Shown here in pieces: positions 10,806-21,100 of a stretch of DNA of 64,000 bases. Below the pieces are notes generated by a model. The model did not search any database and was not told where the DNA came from. It saw nothing but the letters and a program-made list of their open reading frames with translations. How positions within the stretch are numbered: the first letter of the stretch is position 1; each line of letters starts with the position of its first letter. The position numbers were made by a program, and so were the translations under genes. Origin of the DNA: Cadophora sp. MPI-SDFR-AT-0126 (Eukaryota > Ascomycota > Leotiomycetes > Helotiales > Ploettnerulaceae); NCBI GenBank assembly GCA_020747065.1, contig JAGMVK010000009.1, forward strand, positions 806,001 to 870,000, read 5' to 3'.

Positions 10806-12716
10806 TTCGGTATGTGATGCGAGGAACCTCCTAAGTCCAGCCAGAGGCAACATCTTAGTATGTGTGTGTATGTGAGGTCTTTGCAGACGATATGTAGAAG
10901 TGGTTGATGTTGAGAACAGAAAATTGTTTGGGAGTTTTGTGTAATAAAATTAAGTGTTTGTGACTGTATTTGAAAAGTCGTCGACGATGAGTGATAAAAA
11001 ATTATTCTCAGAATAGGGGTTCGTGAATGAATAATAGTCACTACTATTGTGGTTGATTGTAGCCGAAGGAAAGAAAGAAATATTATTGTAGTGTAATGAC
11101 AATAGGAAAAAAGTTGTATGAACGGCTCAAGGGTGAATGGCAGACTCTTGAGAGCTTAAGAAAGTGGGGGAACAACATACACTTAAAGCACCAAAATTAG
11201 GCCCAAAGAACTCGAACAAAGGAGCAAAACTCGAAACAAGGGATCCTTTGTTTCTGGTTCCGAAATATACGGTCATGCGCCGGTACTCAAGATATGGCGT
11301 GGATTCGATATCCTTTGTTGTGGTAGCCGCAGTCCAAGAATAGCCCCTTTGACGAGGGCGCTTCACAGCCAATCGATTCTGCGACAGGCGGCCTGAGTGA
11401 GAATTGCGCGTAGGCGGCTCTTGAGGTGTTCGAGAATAAGATGAGGTAAGATAGGACGATGGGGTAGTGTATTATAGTCTCACTAAGGGGTGTTCGTGGG
11501 TAAGACTGGTGGTGGTGGTGGTGGTTGATGCTCCAAAAATTGACTTGCAGCGATAGATACGAGTTCGGATCGATCTGATATCAAAAGAATTGGCTATGGA
11601 TGAACAAGACCTCGGGAGGCGATGATCATATATGATAACCAGAACGATCTTCTCTCTTTGCTCTTTTCGGCTTACAAGGGGACACCGTGATGGAGCGAGC
11701 AGTGCAGTTACAGTACCTGCAGGTTGACTTGACTTGACTTGATGGTGCCCATCTTTCAAAGAGAAGTCGCCTCCCGGCGCTGGGGTGGTGGCCTTCTTTA
11801 TTTGCGAATGGAGGCAGGCACGACGCCCCTGACGACATCGAAGCCATTCAGAAGTGAGAGAGCTTCTTTGTCGAGGGAGGCTGTGCCTGAGAGGCTTGCA
11901 TTTTGTGTACATTTGTGGATTTGTGGCTGCATTGCCCTGACTTGTTGAAGTTTAAACGTGCAGTACAGTCCAACTCGCAGCAGAAGTGGGATGGATTTTG
12001 GATGAATTTTGACCCTTGGGCCCGGGGCATCAAGCAAGGTTTCAAGGTCCCAGCGAATCATGGGCCCTCGCTTCAGCCTGTCAATTCAGGGTCCATCTCA
12101 AAAACCGGTCTTCCATCCCTGCAGGCCAACTTTCTTTCGACCTCCACCACTCGAACTCCACCGCTCCTCTGAGTCTTCTCCGCCTCCATCATCGAACACA
12201 GAAGTTTCTCATGATGATCTGGGGAGGCACTGCTGAATAGGTGTGCATACCCGACCGATAGAATCAAGTATGGCCCGGCATCTATCGTGGCTCAGGATAT
12301 TCTCGGTTCAAAATGCAGCGAATCACTGCATGTGTTTCAGATGTTGTCCTTGGCTTGAGAATGATTCGCAAACAACACTTCCGTCGACCATCTCGAAGCG
12401 CCGTGCCACAGGGTCACTTGACGCCGGACCGTGAGTGAGCAGATGTGAGTTTGGATTATTCTGGGTCGGTTCTGAAGCAAAGCAAACAAGACTGTTCGCG
12501 GCAAGAGATGAGTCGCGCCAACAAGGTCAACATTAACCGCCCAGGTGGGTGGCAGGCACAACATCTGCTCAGGCTCCACCCCTTGATGTTCCATGTGTAA
12601 TAATGAGAAACATTGCGAACATAAATATATTGAAATACCAGCTCACAATGATAGGTCTTCTGACTAAAGGGTTTTCAGAGCATGAATATCTTGCGATACG
12701 ATTCCATTCTTGACGC
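10806..12716. other. Long intergenic region upstream of PRM1
   Basis: About 1.9 kb without a supported gene. It holds simple repeats: a GGT run near 11507-11525 and a short TTGAC tandem near 11723-11741. The overlapping ORFs at 11472-12270 lie on both strands at once and have no protein-like pattern. The part next to 10805 should carry the PRM1 promoter; the part near 12717 is the 3' flank of the ARMH3 gene. Confidence 0.5.
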
Positions 12717-14893
12717 TCAAGTCTCGCTAATAAATGTCTTGACATCGCCAACCGTCGTTCTCGCCATCTTCTTCAAGAAGGTCCTCCTATCCGCCTCGCG
12801 ATACTTATCCCAACTATCCAATCCCTCTTTAGCTTGAATGCTCAGAGTCTCGTATCCTTGCTTTATCACACCGGCAACCTGTGCACTCGTGAGGTGTTTT
12901 CCTCGCCTCGATGCGCCGTCTTCCAGGAGTTGGTTGTAGTGCGTGCTGACGCTAATCAATGTATCTATCGAGCTCGTCGGCCGTTTCCCCAAATCGTAAC
13001 TGTCTCGGAACTTCACCAGATTCTCGCCTGTTTCTACTAGCTTATAGAATAGATCGTCATATGCTGCTGGTGTCGGAAGGAACGATTCTCCTGCTGAGAG
13101 GGACAGGGCGATCAGATTGACAAGATCGTCAAGAAGAGTTTCAATATGCATTGAGCTCTTCAAATCTGCTTGGTAGGTGGTGAGGAAGCGAACGAGAGAC
13201 AGGAGTGATCTAAACAGCTCCGACCAATGGTAGTTGAGTCGTGTTCGAGATCTCGAAAGATGAGAGATAATCCTCAAGATGATTCCAACACATACGATGT
13301 ACAGTTCCACATCGAGGCGCCGCCGTAGATTGTGGTTAATTCCATCAATCATCGTATCCAGGAGACTCGCTGCAAGAAATCTGTCGCCGCGGACCAAAGG
13401 CAAATATGGCGACCTCTGTCGACATAACCGAACCGGCATTTTGCTTTCATCACTACAGATCCGTTTACATAGGACTTGGTCCTCTATCAGTAGGCGGATG
13501 ATGAGTAGATTGAGATGTGAGTATTGCGTATTTCGCAGAGATGTATGGGCATGTTGTAGAAGATATGATGTGAGTGATATGAAGCTGCTGATAGGAGCTT
13601 CAAGCCCTTTTTCGGCTGGCAAAGAGACAAAATTGAAACAGAAAAGTTTGTTTGCGTGTGCAAAGTCATACGTTGCAAGAAGAACAGCAGCTTCGCTTCC
13701 AGGTCTGAAAATAGTCAGCATATGCCATGCCATCATGCAGAGTAGTGTTACTTACAGTTTCGAGAACATTTCCTTTGCAACTTCAGGATCAATGACAGGT
13801 GCCACAGGTTTGGCACCCCCGGGAGCAATGGCACCCAATCCAATCAAGCTTAGAGTACCACTGATCGACCATCCCTCTGGCAGATCCTCTTGAACTGCCA
13901 CATATTTGCCACGAGAATTCGAGCAAGTCTGTCCCACAGACCTTATTATCTTCTGTATCGTGCCCTCATTGACAAAATCATCAAGTCGTAATCTATAAGG
14001 GTTCTGGAATTCGAATTTGTTGTAGTTGGCTAAAAGTCCGAGGAGAGTAAAGGGCTCGAATGCGCGGGAAGTGGTATCTGAATCTTGAACATACTACTAT
14101 TGTGAGCTGCATCGTGATCCAGGGGTTGAGAGCTCCTACTTTCATGAGAGCAGGGAATAGATCACGATGTGTGAAGTAAGAGAGCAAGCTCGTCTGGTAT
14201 GCGCCAGACACAACAGACAGGGCAACCTCAATTGCCTTTTGCCGAATATCCACTGCAGGGTGTTAGCAGACCTCCGAGTCAATCGAACCGCTACCTACAG
14301 TTTCTCCCCGTTCTTATTGTGACGTCCAGCGCTGCAACAAAATCCGTGAAGACAGCATCCACCTCGTCCAATCCTGCCAGGACATTTATTATATCCGAGC
14401 TCGGATTGGTATACTTCTTCGAAAGGACCGAGGTCAGGAAAGCCGTGATGGTCTGGATTATTAGCCTCGTCCTCTACTTGGTGATGCGCCGGGCCTTACA
14501 TCAAGAGCATGCGCATCTGCTGGAGCGCTTCCTGCTTTGATGCGTCCTACCGCTCTAGTAAACAGCTGTCGAGTCTGCACCTGTTCCTTCATCAGCTCCC
14601 TGTATTGCACTTGTTCCATCTCAGCCTCGTACCTGGAGATGCAATAGGTCGTCTGGACTCAGTTCCCCAATCAATTTCTGCAGAGTAGTCTTGTCCGGCT
14701 TCAGCAAAAAGAACTCTTTCCAATACCCTTCTGTCTTCTCATGGTCTTCTTCGTCCTATCATACGCTTAGTTCACATTATTCGCTATCAGATAAAGCAAG
14801 TCTCCACACCTTAAAGAGCTCCTCGTATAGAGCAACGACTTTCTGTTGAAAGACTTCAGGGCGGGCTTGCTGGGTGAGGGGAGAGGGCTCCAT
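12717..14893 (-). CDS. ARMH3: Armadillo-like helical protein of the ARMH3 / DUF1741 family
   Basis: Read as seven exons from the ATG at 14891-14893 to the stop at 12717, roughly 630 aa; human ARMH3 (C10orf76) is about 690 aa. The first exons give EELFKDEEDHEKTEGYWKEF, then KKYTNPSSDIINVLAGLDEV and LLSYFTHRDLFPALMK, which are strongly conserved stretches of this family. The long last exon carries the DUF1741 helical repeats. The first intron is 14756-14809; others lie near 14.64, 14.48, 14.28 and 14.10 kb, and the last begins just after the FSKL codons near 13.75 kb. In animals ARMH3 binds PI4KB at the Golgi and is hijacked by some enteroviruses; the fungal role is not established. The many ORFs on the plus strand here are shadows. 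Confidence 0.88.
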
Positions 14894-15473
14894 GCTTCAC
14901 CTCATAGCAGCAGGTCGTTCTTTGAAGATAGCCGCAGACTATGCGCACACGGTTTTCGAGAAGCTTTGGTGTTTGGTTTCAGTAGACGGCTGGAACTCTC
15001 TCTGGCCTCAGCTCTGCCTCGTCAGCCCGAAATGTCGCTCCAATAAAGATCCCGGCAGGGGTTGGGAAGTGATCGGCACTAAGCGGCCGCTCATCTAGTC
15101 TGGCTTGAGGAAAGCGGAAGCGGAAGACAAAACGACATCATAATGCTTGAGGAGAAGTCACAATCAAATGACCTGAACTATTTCTGTTCTTCGCCAATTT
15201 GGGCTTCTCTTTGATCAAGAAATGAGAGCATTCCGTTGTATATTATTTCATTGTTCTATTCACATCGAGAGCTATCAATTTGTTTACCTCCTGTGAAGAA
15301 CTGCTTATGAATCACATCGCGGTGATTGGTTGGTTGGTCCCGGTTCTGAAGCTCAAGGTTGGCTGACATCCTTGAATATCGCCCCATTTCCAGCAGCCTC
15401 AACTCCAACACCTCTTCTCGCTCAACAACCCTCAAGTTTTCCCTCAGATAGCTCACTACAGATTGGGGCCACA
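14894..15473. other. Divergent promoter region between ARMH3-like gene and ISA1
   Basis: The two genes are transcribed away from each other across 580 bp, so both promoters must lie here. I see no additional gene. The plus-strand frame that continues ISA1 upstream to 15330 opens with GTG and lacks an ATG before 15474. Confidence 0.55.
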
Positions 15474-16292
15474 ATGTCTGTACACAGAGTCATCACGCCG
15501 TTGGCATCGCCAGCCAGCTTCGTCTTCCGCTTCGCCTCCTCGCCTTCATCTATCCGACCATGCCCTCATATCCTACGAACCTTCTCCTCCTCCCAGTCAC
15601 TACAGGCTTCCTCAAAGCGAAAGATGCAAACAAGCACAGCATATACGCCCTATTCTCTAGAACCACAACCTCCACTCCCTCGTAATTCCGGCATTCCAGA
15701 TACATCGATCGCAGGATCTATCCCTCAAGTCAACGAGACCCGCCCACCGAAACACACAAAGCAATACGAAATCACATTAGATCATCCCGCAGAAGAAAAG
15801 ACCAGCATCAGCGTCACAGAGAAGGAGGCACAGATATCTCGTCCGACGACGATGGCGACGGCGGCGGCGACCTCGGAAAAACCCCGCGCAAAGCCTCGGC
15901 CCAAGCTACGAGCTCGAAAGGCTGCGATGAAGCTCACGCCTGGAGCTGTTAGTCAACTGAGAGAGCTGCTGAATCAGCCCGAGCCGAAACTAATCAAGGT
16001 TGGAGTGAGGAATCGTGGATGTAGTGGTCTGGCGTACCATCTGGAGTATGTGGAGAAGCCTGGAATGTTTGACGAAGAGGTGGAACAGGATGGAGTGAAG
16101 GTGCTTATAGACAGCAAGGCGCTGTTCAGCATAATCGGGAGTGAAATGGACTGGGTGGAAGACAAACTCAACCAGAGATTTGTTTTCACCAACCCGAATA
16201 TAAGTATGTGTCCTACTTCCACTCGACCTTTTGCAAGTACTTATCACTTCACAGAGGAACAATGCGGATGCGGCGAATCCTTCATGGTATAA
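15474..16292 (+). CDS. ISA1: Mitochondrial iron-sulfur assembly protein ISA1 (A-type)
   Basis: Two exons (15474-16203 and 16255-16292) encode 255 aa. A-type ISC proteins act late in mitochondrial [4Fe-4S] cluster formation, feeding aconitase-like enzymes and lipoate synthase. The N-terminal ~100 residues are Arg/Ser-rich and acid-poor, typical of a mitochondrial presequence, followed by a low-complexity linker. The conserved core starts near KLTPGAVSQLRELL. The three ligand cysteines are visible: RNRGCSGLAY, then C-G-C in the terminal EQCGCGESF. The last two come from exon 2. The 51-nt intron (16204-16254) is a multiple of three without a stop, so an unspliced message would still be readable but with 17 extra residues before the CGC motif. 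The start is the first ATG of the frame. Confidence 0.93.
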   Translation: MSVHRVITPLASPASFVFRFASSPSSIRPCPHILRTFSSSQSLQASSKRKMQTSTAYTPYSLEPQPPLPRNSGIPDTSIAGSIPQVNETRPPKHTKQYEITLDHPAEEKTSISVTEKEAQISRPTTMATAAATSEKPRAKPRPKLRARKAAMKLTPGAVSQLRELLNQPEPKLIKVGVRNRGCSGLAYHLEYVEKPGMFDEEVEQDGVKVLIDSKALFSIIGSEMDWVEDKLNQRFVFTNPNISMCPTSTRPFASTYHFTEEQCGCGESFMV

Positions 16293-16610
16293 TGGTACGA
16301 AGACCTTCCTTTTGCGATCATAGATTCGACTTCACGGCATAGCATAGGCATGGAACGGCGTTTCTGGGAGGGAGTTTGGATACCAGCATCAGCACTAGAT
16401 GGCATAGATGCACAAGAATGAAACATGTATAAACACAACCGGAACGCACTGGATCTTGCTCCTCAAACCCCAATCTCCGTTCGGTCACTCAGTGGTCGTT
16501 TTCACGCACTGAACAATATTATTCCATCTACGTGTATCCACTCCATCTACCATGCCTGAATCCCTCCCCACCCATTTTCCTCTCCACTTAATCCCCAATC
16601 CCCCCCCTCC

Positions 16611-17259
16611 TCAAAACACCCCAGGCGAGTAATCCACCACCCTGACATTCTGCACGATATCCTTTAAGCTCGCCACAAACTCCAGATGCGCAGGATCTTC
16701 CTCAAGATAGTATCTTCTATCCTCCTCATTCCTGAAATGCGACACAAAGCCATGCGTGAATGCTCCCTACACAGACATATCAATCAGCCCATATCTCTCT
16801 CTCTAACCTGATCTATAACACTCCGGGAAAGGATAGAGTAAGAAGAGAAGAGAGGATGGGAGCATCAAAGGGCAAGGCATGGAAAAGTGTGAGTACTACT
16901 TGGTGTCCCTCTGGAGAATTATCTCTTCCCCCTGTGCTGTCTAAGATATATGGTTCTTTCGTAGTGGGATGTATGCAATTCTGGCGGAGGGCGAGCATGC
17001 GGTTGCAGACCTATGTTTACACCTGATCAGCAGCCGGCCTCCGTAACCTTCCAAATCGAAATTCATGCCTACGCAGTATCGAGGGGACCAGGCTGTGAGT
17101 TGGTGTCTGAGGACTGCTCAAGAATGGATGGAGGGGTAACAGCGCGGGGTTCTTGAATGGCAACAGGAGAAAGAAAGGAGGAGCCGCACTCACATCACGA
17201 ATAACCTTACTCTCAATCGTCGGCTTGAATTCAAAGAGCACGATGTGTACAATCGCCAT
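16611..17259 (-). CDS. Stress-responsive A/B-barrel (Dabb) domain protein
   Basis: Three exons (17194-17259, 16900-17010, 16611-16766) total 333 nt, giving 110 aa. The protein begins MAIVHIVLFEFKP and ends near VRVVDYSPGVF. This is the small ferredoxin-like Dabb fold, with the usual VHIVLFEFK first strand and a THGFVSHFRNEEDRRYYLED-like helix region. Fungal Dabb proteins are single-domain, dimeric and mostly of unknown function; some relatives act as small cyclases or in salt stress. The introns (133 and 183 nt) are longer than most here. The 318 bp between its stop and the ISA1 stop hold only convergent 3' flanks. Confidence 0.88.
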
Positions 17260-17976
17260 ATTCTCTTGCTGTATGCTGTTATTGTAAGGATTTCTGGTTG
17301 TGCATATCGAGTTGGTTTATCTCAACGATCACAAAAATATATATAAAGTTACGCTGCAGCGAGGTGGGAACATGAGACGAGAATCACCAGGACGTCATAT
17401 GATGATTATTAATGGAAATGCAGGATGATTTTTATGTTAATTAGAAGAAGAGGTACTGCGTCCCTCTTTCTGCATATTAAATATGATTCTTCAGTTTCGT
17501 TATGGCTGTCAATTTCAAGTTTTAAATTTCATCACAGAACTTTTGGGTTTGGATGTCTGATGTTGATCCATCGATGGAGGGGTTGTTTGAAGCTCTCCCC
17601 GCGCGGCTCCGGAACCGGATGCCTTTCGACGACAGACTCAACATCAGATGAAATCTAAGTTTCGAATTCTGATTTCAAAAATCTTCTACTATCAATTGTC
17701 AAACTGACCAGGAACTTGAAGATAAATTACAAATCAGACATGTAACAAGTAAGCTAGGAAGAACGTTACTTGCATTTTCCCTTCTTATTTCTTTTTCTTC
17801 TGACTCAGTCGCCGAAAGCTTGGCTGCCCCTCATTGCACATGCTCCTACTTATCTTCAGGTTGAAGACGCAAGACCTCAAGTTCATAATTGCTCTTAATC
17901 GACATCAACAACGCACCTACAGCTCGCCTCACTCCAATTGAATACTCTCCCAAACAATCAACTCCAAACAGCTAAA
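17260..17976. promoter_or_regulatory. Shared divergent promoter region of the Dabb and HAD genes
   Basis: 717 bp separate two divergently transcribed start codons, so promoters for both are expected here. The segment just before 17940 has a CA/CT-rich leader typical of fungal 5' UTRs. No defined binding site is claimed. Confidence 0.4.
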
Positions 17977-18933
17977 ATGACGACCCCAAGAACAGAGTAC
18001 GTCCCCTCCACTTCCTCCACCACCACCACCATCAGCCTCACCCTCCCACCTCCATCTACAACATTCCGCAATGCACTCCTAAAACCAATGGCCCGACTAA
18101 CACCCCCTCCCCCTCCCAGCTTCCCCCCAATCCGCGCCTGCCTCTTCGACATGGACGGCCTCCTCATAAACACCGAAGACATCTACACACTCTGCCACAA
18201 CATCCTCCTCTCGCGCTACAACTCCGGGCCCATGACCTGGGACATCAAGTCGCAACTACAAGGCCGCCCCGCCGCGCAATCCATCGCCCTCCTCCTCTCG
18301 CACTTCAACCTAACCTCCACCGTCGACATCGACACCTACACATCCGAACTGCACGCTATCCAGGAGGAGGAGTTCCGCAAAGCCGCCCCGCTGCCGGGGG
18401 TCGAGAAGCTGCTGAAGGAGCTCGAGACGGCGAGGACGAAGCTGGGGGGAAAGAGGGTACATGTTGCGCTGGCGACGAGTAGTGGGGAGGGGCACTTTAG
18501 GATAAAGACGGATCATATCCCAGAGCTCTTCTCGATTTTCACAGCCGACCGGCGGATTCTAGGTGATGATGTTAGGATTCCGAAAGGAAGGGGGAAACCC
18601 AGCCCGGACATCTATCTTGTAGCTTTGAAAGCAATAAACGATAGTTTAGAAGAAGGAGAGGAGGCGATTCGGCCAGAGGAGTGTCTGGTGTTTGAGGATG
18701 GCATTCCGGGGGTTGTGGCTGGACGGAGGGCGGGTATGAGGGTTGTGTGGTGTCCGCATGAGGGTTTGGCTGGACTGTGGGTTGGGAGGGAGGGGGAGGT
18801 ATTGGCGGGAAGAGGGGAGGGAAGTGAAGTCGAGCCGGAGCAGCTGGGGGTTGTGGGGGATGGGTGGGGGGAGCAGAGGAAGACTTTGGAGGATTTTCCG
18901 TGGGAGAAGTATGGGGTTGTTACTGGCGTTTAG
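17977..18933 (+). CDS. HAD-superfamily phosphatase (HDHD1-like)
   Basis: Intronless, 318 aa from the ATG at 17977; in-frame ATGs at 17938 and 18088 are alternative starts. All four HAD motifs are visible: motif I FDMDGLLINTED with the nucleophile and acid/base Asp, motif II ALATSS, motif III Lys in GRGKPSPDIYL, and motif IV VFEDGIPG. The cap region between motifs I and II is helical, as in the beta-phosphoglucomutase/HDHD1 subfamily. Members dephosphorylate small sugar or nucleotide phosphates such as pseudouridine 5'-phosphate; the substrate here cannot be read from sequence. The N-terminal ~55 residues are a Ser/Thr/Pro-rich extension, and the C-terminus is Gly-rich and probably disordered. 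The opposite-strand ORFs are shadows of its GC-rich codons. Confidence 0.88.
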   Translation: MTTPRTEYVPSTSSTTTTISLTLPPPSTTFRNALLKPMARLTPPPPPSFPPIRACLFDMDGLLINTEDIYTLCHNILLSRYNSGPMTWDIKSQLQGRPAAQSIALLLSHFNLTSTVDIDTYTSELHAIQEEEFRKAAPLPGVEKLLKELETARTKLGGKRVHVALATSSGEGHFRIKTDHIPELFSIFTADRRILGDDVRIPKGRGKPSPDIYLVALKAINDSLEEGEEAIRPEECLVFEDGIPGVVAGRRAGMRVVWCPHEGLAGLWVGREGEVLAGRGEGSEVEPEQLGVVGDGWGEQRKTLEDFPWEKYGVVTGV

Positions 18934-19362
18934 GTAGAGAGGAAGTACATTGATACCATTTGTTATTAGAGAGCTATCATTTCAAATACACAGATTGTAG
19001 ATGCTAGTGTCAACTGATAGGGAAGTGTAGCGTAGAGGTAACGAGCTGCTGAAATATCCTTGTTTGGTTCGCTCGCTAGGAGTCGCTAAAGGCGACTTTG
19101 AATGTAAACAGTGGCAATCGAAGTACATATCCACTCTACACAAAGTCTCCTTTCACGAACATGCTACATATTCTTCATCCCCATGGTAAGCTTAGCCATG
19201 GGATGAACATCACGACCAGGAATATCCTCTTTCCCAATACTCCCGATCATTGACGTGGCAGCCATCGTGATCCGGAATTCGCATTCCGGAACGACGAAGA
19301 TGCTCCTCGATTCCCTGCCACTGGTATCTAGGATGCAGTTTAAACCAACTTGGCGATTTTAA
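18934..19362. other. Intergenic, no gene seen
   Basis: Convergent 3' flanks of the HAD gene and the doubtful minus-strand gene. No repeat or RNA gene recognised. Confidence 0.45.
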
Positions 19363-19830
19363 CTATGCATTCGGTGCATCGTCGTCGTCTGAGTGCGGGT
19401 AGTCACTGTCTAGGTAGTCATCATCATAGTCTGAGTCTGACGATAATCCGGGAAGGGGTATGGTATCTGCACCAGTGGAATGCCGACATCGAAGCAAAGG
19501 GAGGACAAAAAGCACAATGATAAGGAGGACGATGCCAACAGCGATTGGGCCCGTAGTCGGGTTAACAGTGGAGCCAGTTGATACTTGTGGATGAATCGAA
19601 TGAACTGGACATCTGATGCTTCATTTGCGGACCTTGTGCCTAGATTAGCAGAAGCAGTCTTATGAGATGCTCTCGGACGGCCGCCGAGATCTTCCAGCGT
19701 GCGCTTCAATCCTTCGAGAAATGTACTTTCATCCCGACTTCGAGGCCCAGAAAACGAAGATCGTACTATTTCAGTCTGGTCCGCAGCCTTCGCCCCGTTA
19801 CCCTCACGACAAGAACAGTATTGCTAGCAA
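19363..19830 (-). CDS. Possible single-pass membrane protein with acidic tail (exons uncertain)
   Basis: Two protein-like frames meet here. The downstream one, ending in TAG at 19363, reads a Thr/Gly-rich stretch, a clear membrane helix (GIVLLIIVLFVLPLLRC) and a very acidic tail of Asp, Ser and Tyr. The upstream one, open from about 19830, reads a polar helical region including FLEGLKRTLEDLGG. They are in different frames, so an intron must join them. An acceptor near 19587 and several weak donors are possible, but I could not choose one. The start codon is not identified; an ATG near 19881 is followed by an in-frame TAG. It could be the 3' half of a small cell-surface protein or a decayed gene. 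Confidence 0.3.
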
Positions 19831-19840
19831 CCTTGTGTTT

Positions 19841-21100
19841 GGAGTGTGCAGGTGATAGACCTGGCATCATAAGGGCTTGTCATGTTGTGCAGTATTTAAT
19901 GCCAAGAATCGAAGGTTGAAGACGAAGGTCGAGTGGCGAGATTGGGCTTAGGCGTGGTCCGTAAGGAGAACGAGAGCAAATTGACACTCAGTATGAAAAT
20001 ACAACAAGAAGCTGCACAGAAGTAACAGTGAGAGTGAACGAATATGAGCGAGTGTATGCGGAGTCGGCATAGATATGTGCGATAAAGATAGTCATATCGT
20101 TGATATATGAAAGAAAGAAAACAAAAGAAAGAAGGGAGTCAAAAACCGAGTGGCTCATTCAGAATCCCCTCTCTCCTTGTCAAGAAAGCAGGAACGACAC
20201 ACAGATGAGTCTGAACACGTAGGCAGCATAAGGGAAGAACGATCGTGACGTTCATCTGAGAGGACGTCATCACTGGACATATATTGAACATAGACGCGAT
20301 TCTGGAATCAGATGAAGAGAAATCAGTCGCGGAAAAAGGATTGAAGCTATTGACCTGAAATTGAAGCGAGGGAGAGACGGTAAATACTGAGATTCCTCCA
20401 GCTAAAAATTGCACATGCGTACTGTACTCATGGCTGAATGGGGCGTCAAGAACATGCCGAAAGCAAAGCATCCACACATCATCTCATCATAGCCAAGAAC
20501 TGCATGAAGAGAAAGCCTGAAGAGGTTGGAGTGAAAACCGACACATCAATAATAGTTTATGGTACACCCCGTGCCACCCTGTCCGCCTTCCTCCAGTAAA
20601 GGCATCTAACCATTCACACCCTCAAACCGCGCGCTGAGTTGATTGATTATGTACTTTATTAGCCCGGATGTGCAATCAACGGCAAACATCCAAGGCCATG
20701 CATGCAAACCCTCCGTTCTTCTCCTCTGTACACTGTCTCCTCTGCTTGCAATATTTTCACCCGAGAAAGTGAACCCCCGTGGCCTTACCCCATTCCCATG
20801 CCCAAACACAATGAAAAAGTTTTGTTCCCTTCGATACTGGTGAGGTGTATGGATCCACGGTATGGGTTCTGGTTGTGGTCCGATTGTGGTGAGAGGCCAA
20901 GTAGCCAAAAATGCGATTCGCGCGTCCAATATACAGGATTCAAAATCACGCCATTCCCATGCAGAAAACAATTCTACGCACAGCCAGCTGCCGGATACGG
21001 TGCTGAGGCGAGTGCTGAGCAGCAAAATATACAGATAACACCGGCCCCATGGGATCGATATAGATTCTCGATCGGCCAGAACTCCAATTAAGCCCATTCA
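19841..21100. other. Intergenic, no supported gene
   Basis: About 1.2 kb between the doubtful one-TM gene and the 3' end of the FLC-like gene. Several overlapping ORFs on both strands (20139-20477, 20606-21097, 20702-21091) lack any domain and conflict with each other. Confidence 0.4.

Noticed and set aside
20606..21097. 163-codon minus-strand ORF and overlapping 129-codon plus-strand ORF
   Set aside because: They lie in the 3' flank of the FLC-like gene, contradict each other, and show no conserved pattern. The FLC terminal exon begins just beyond.
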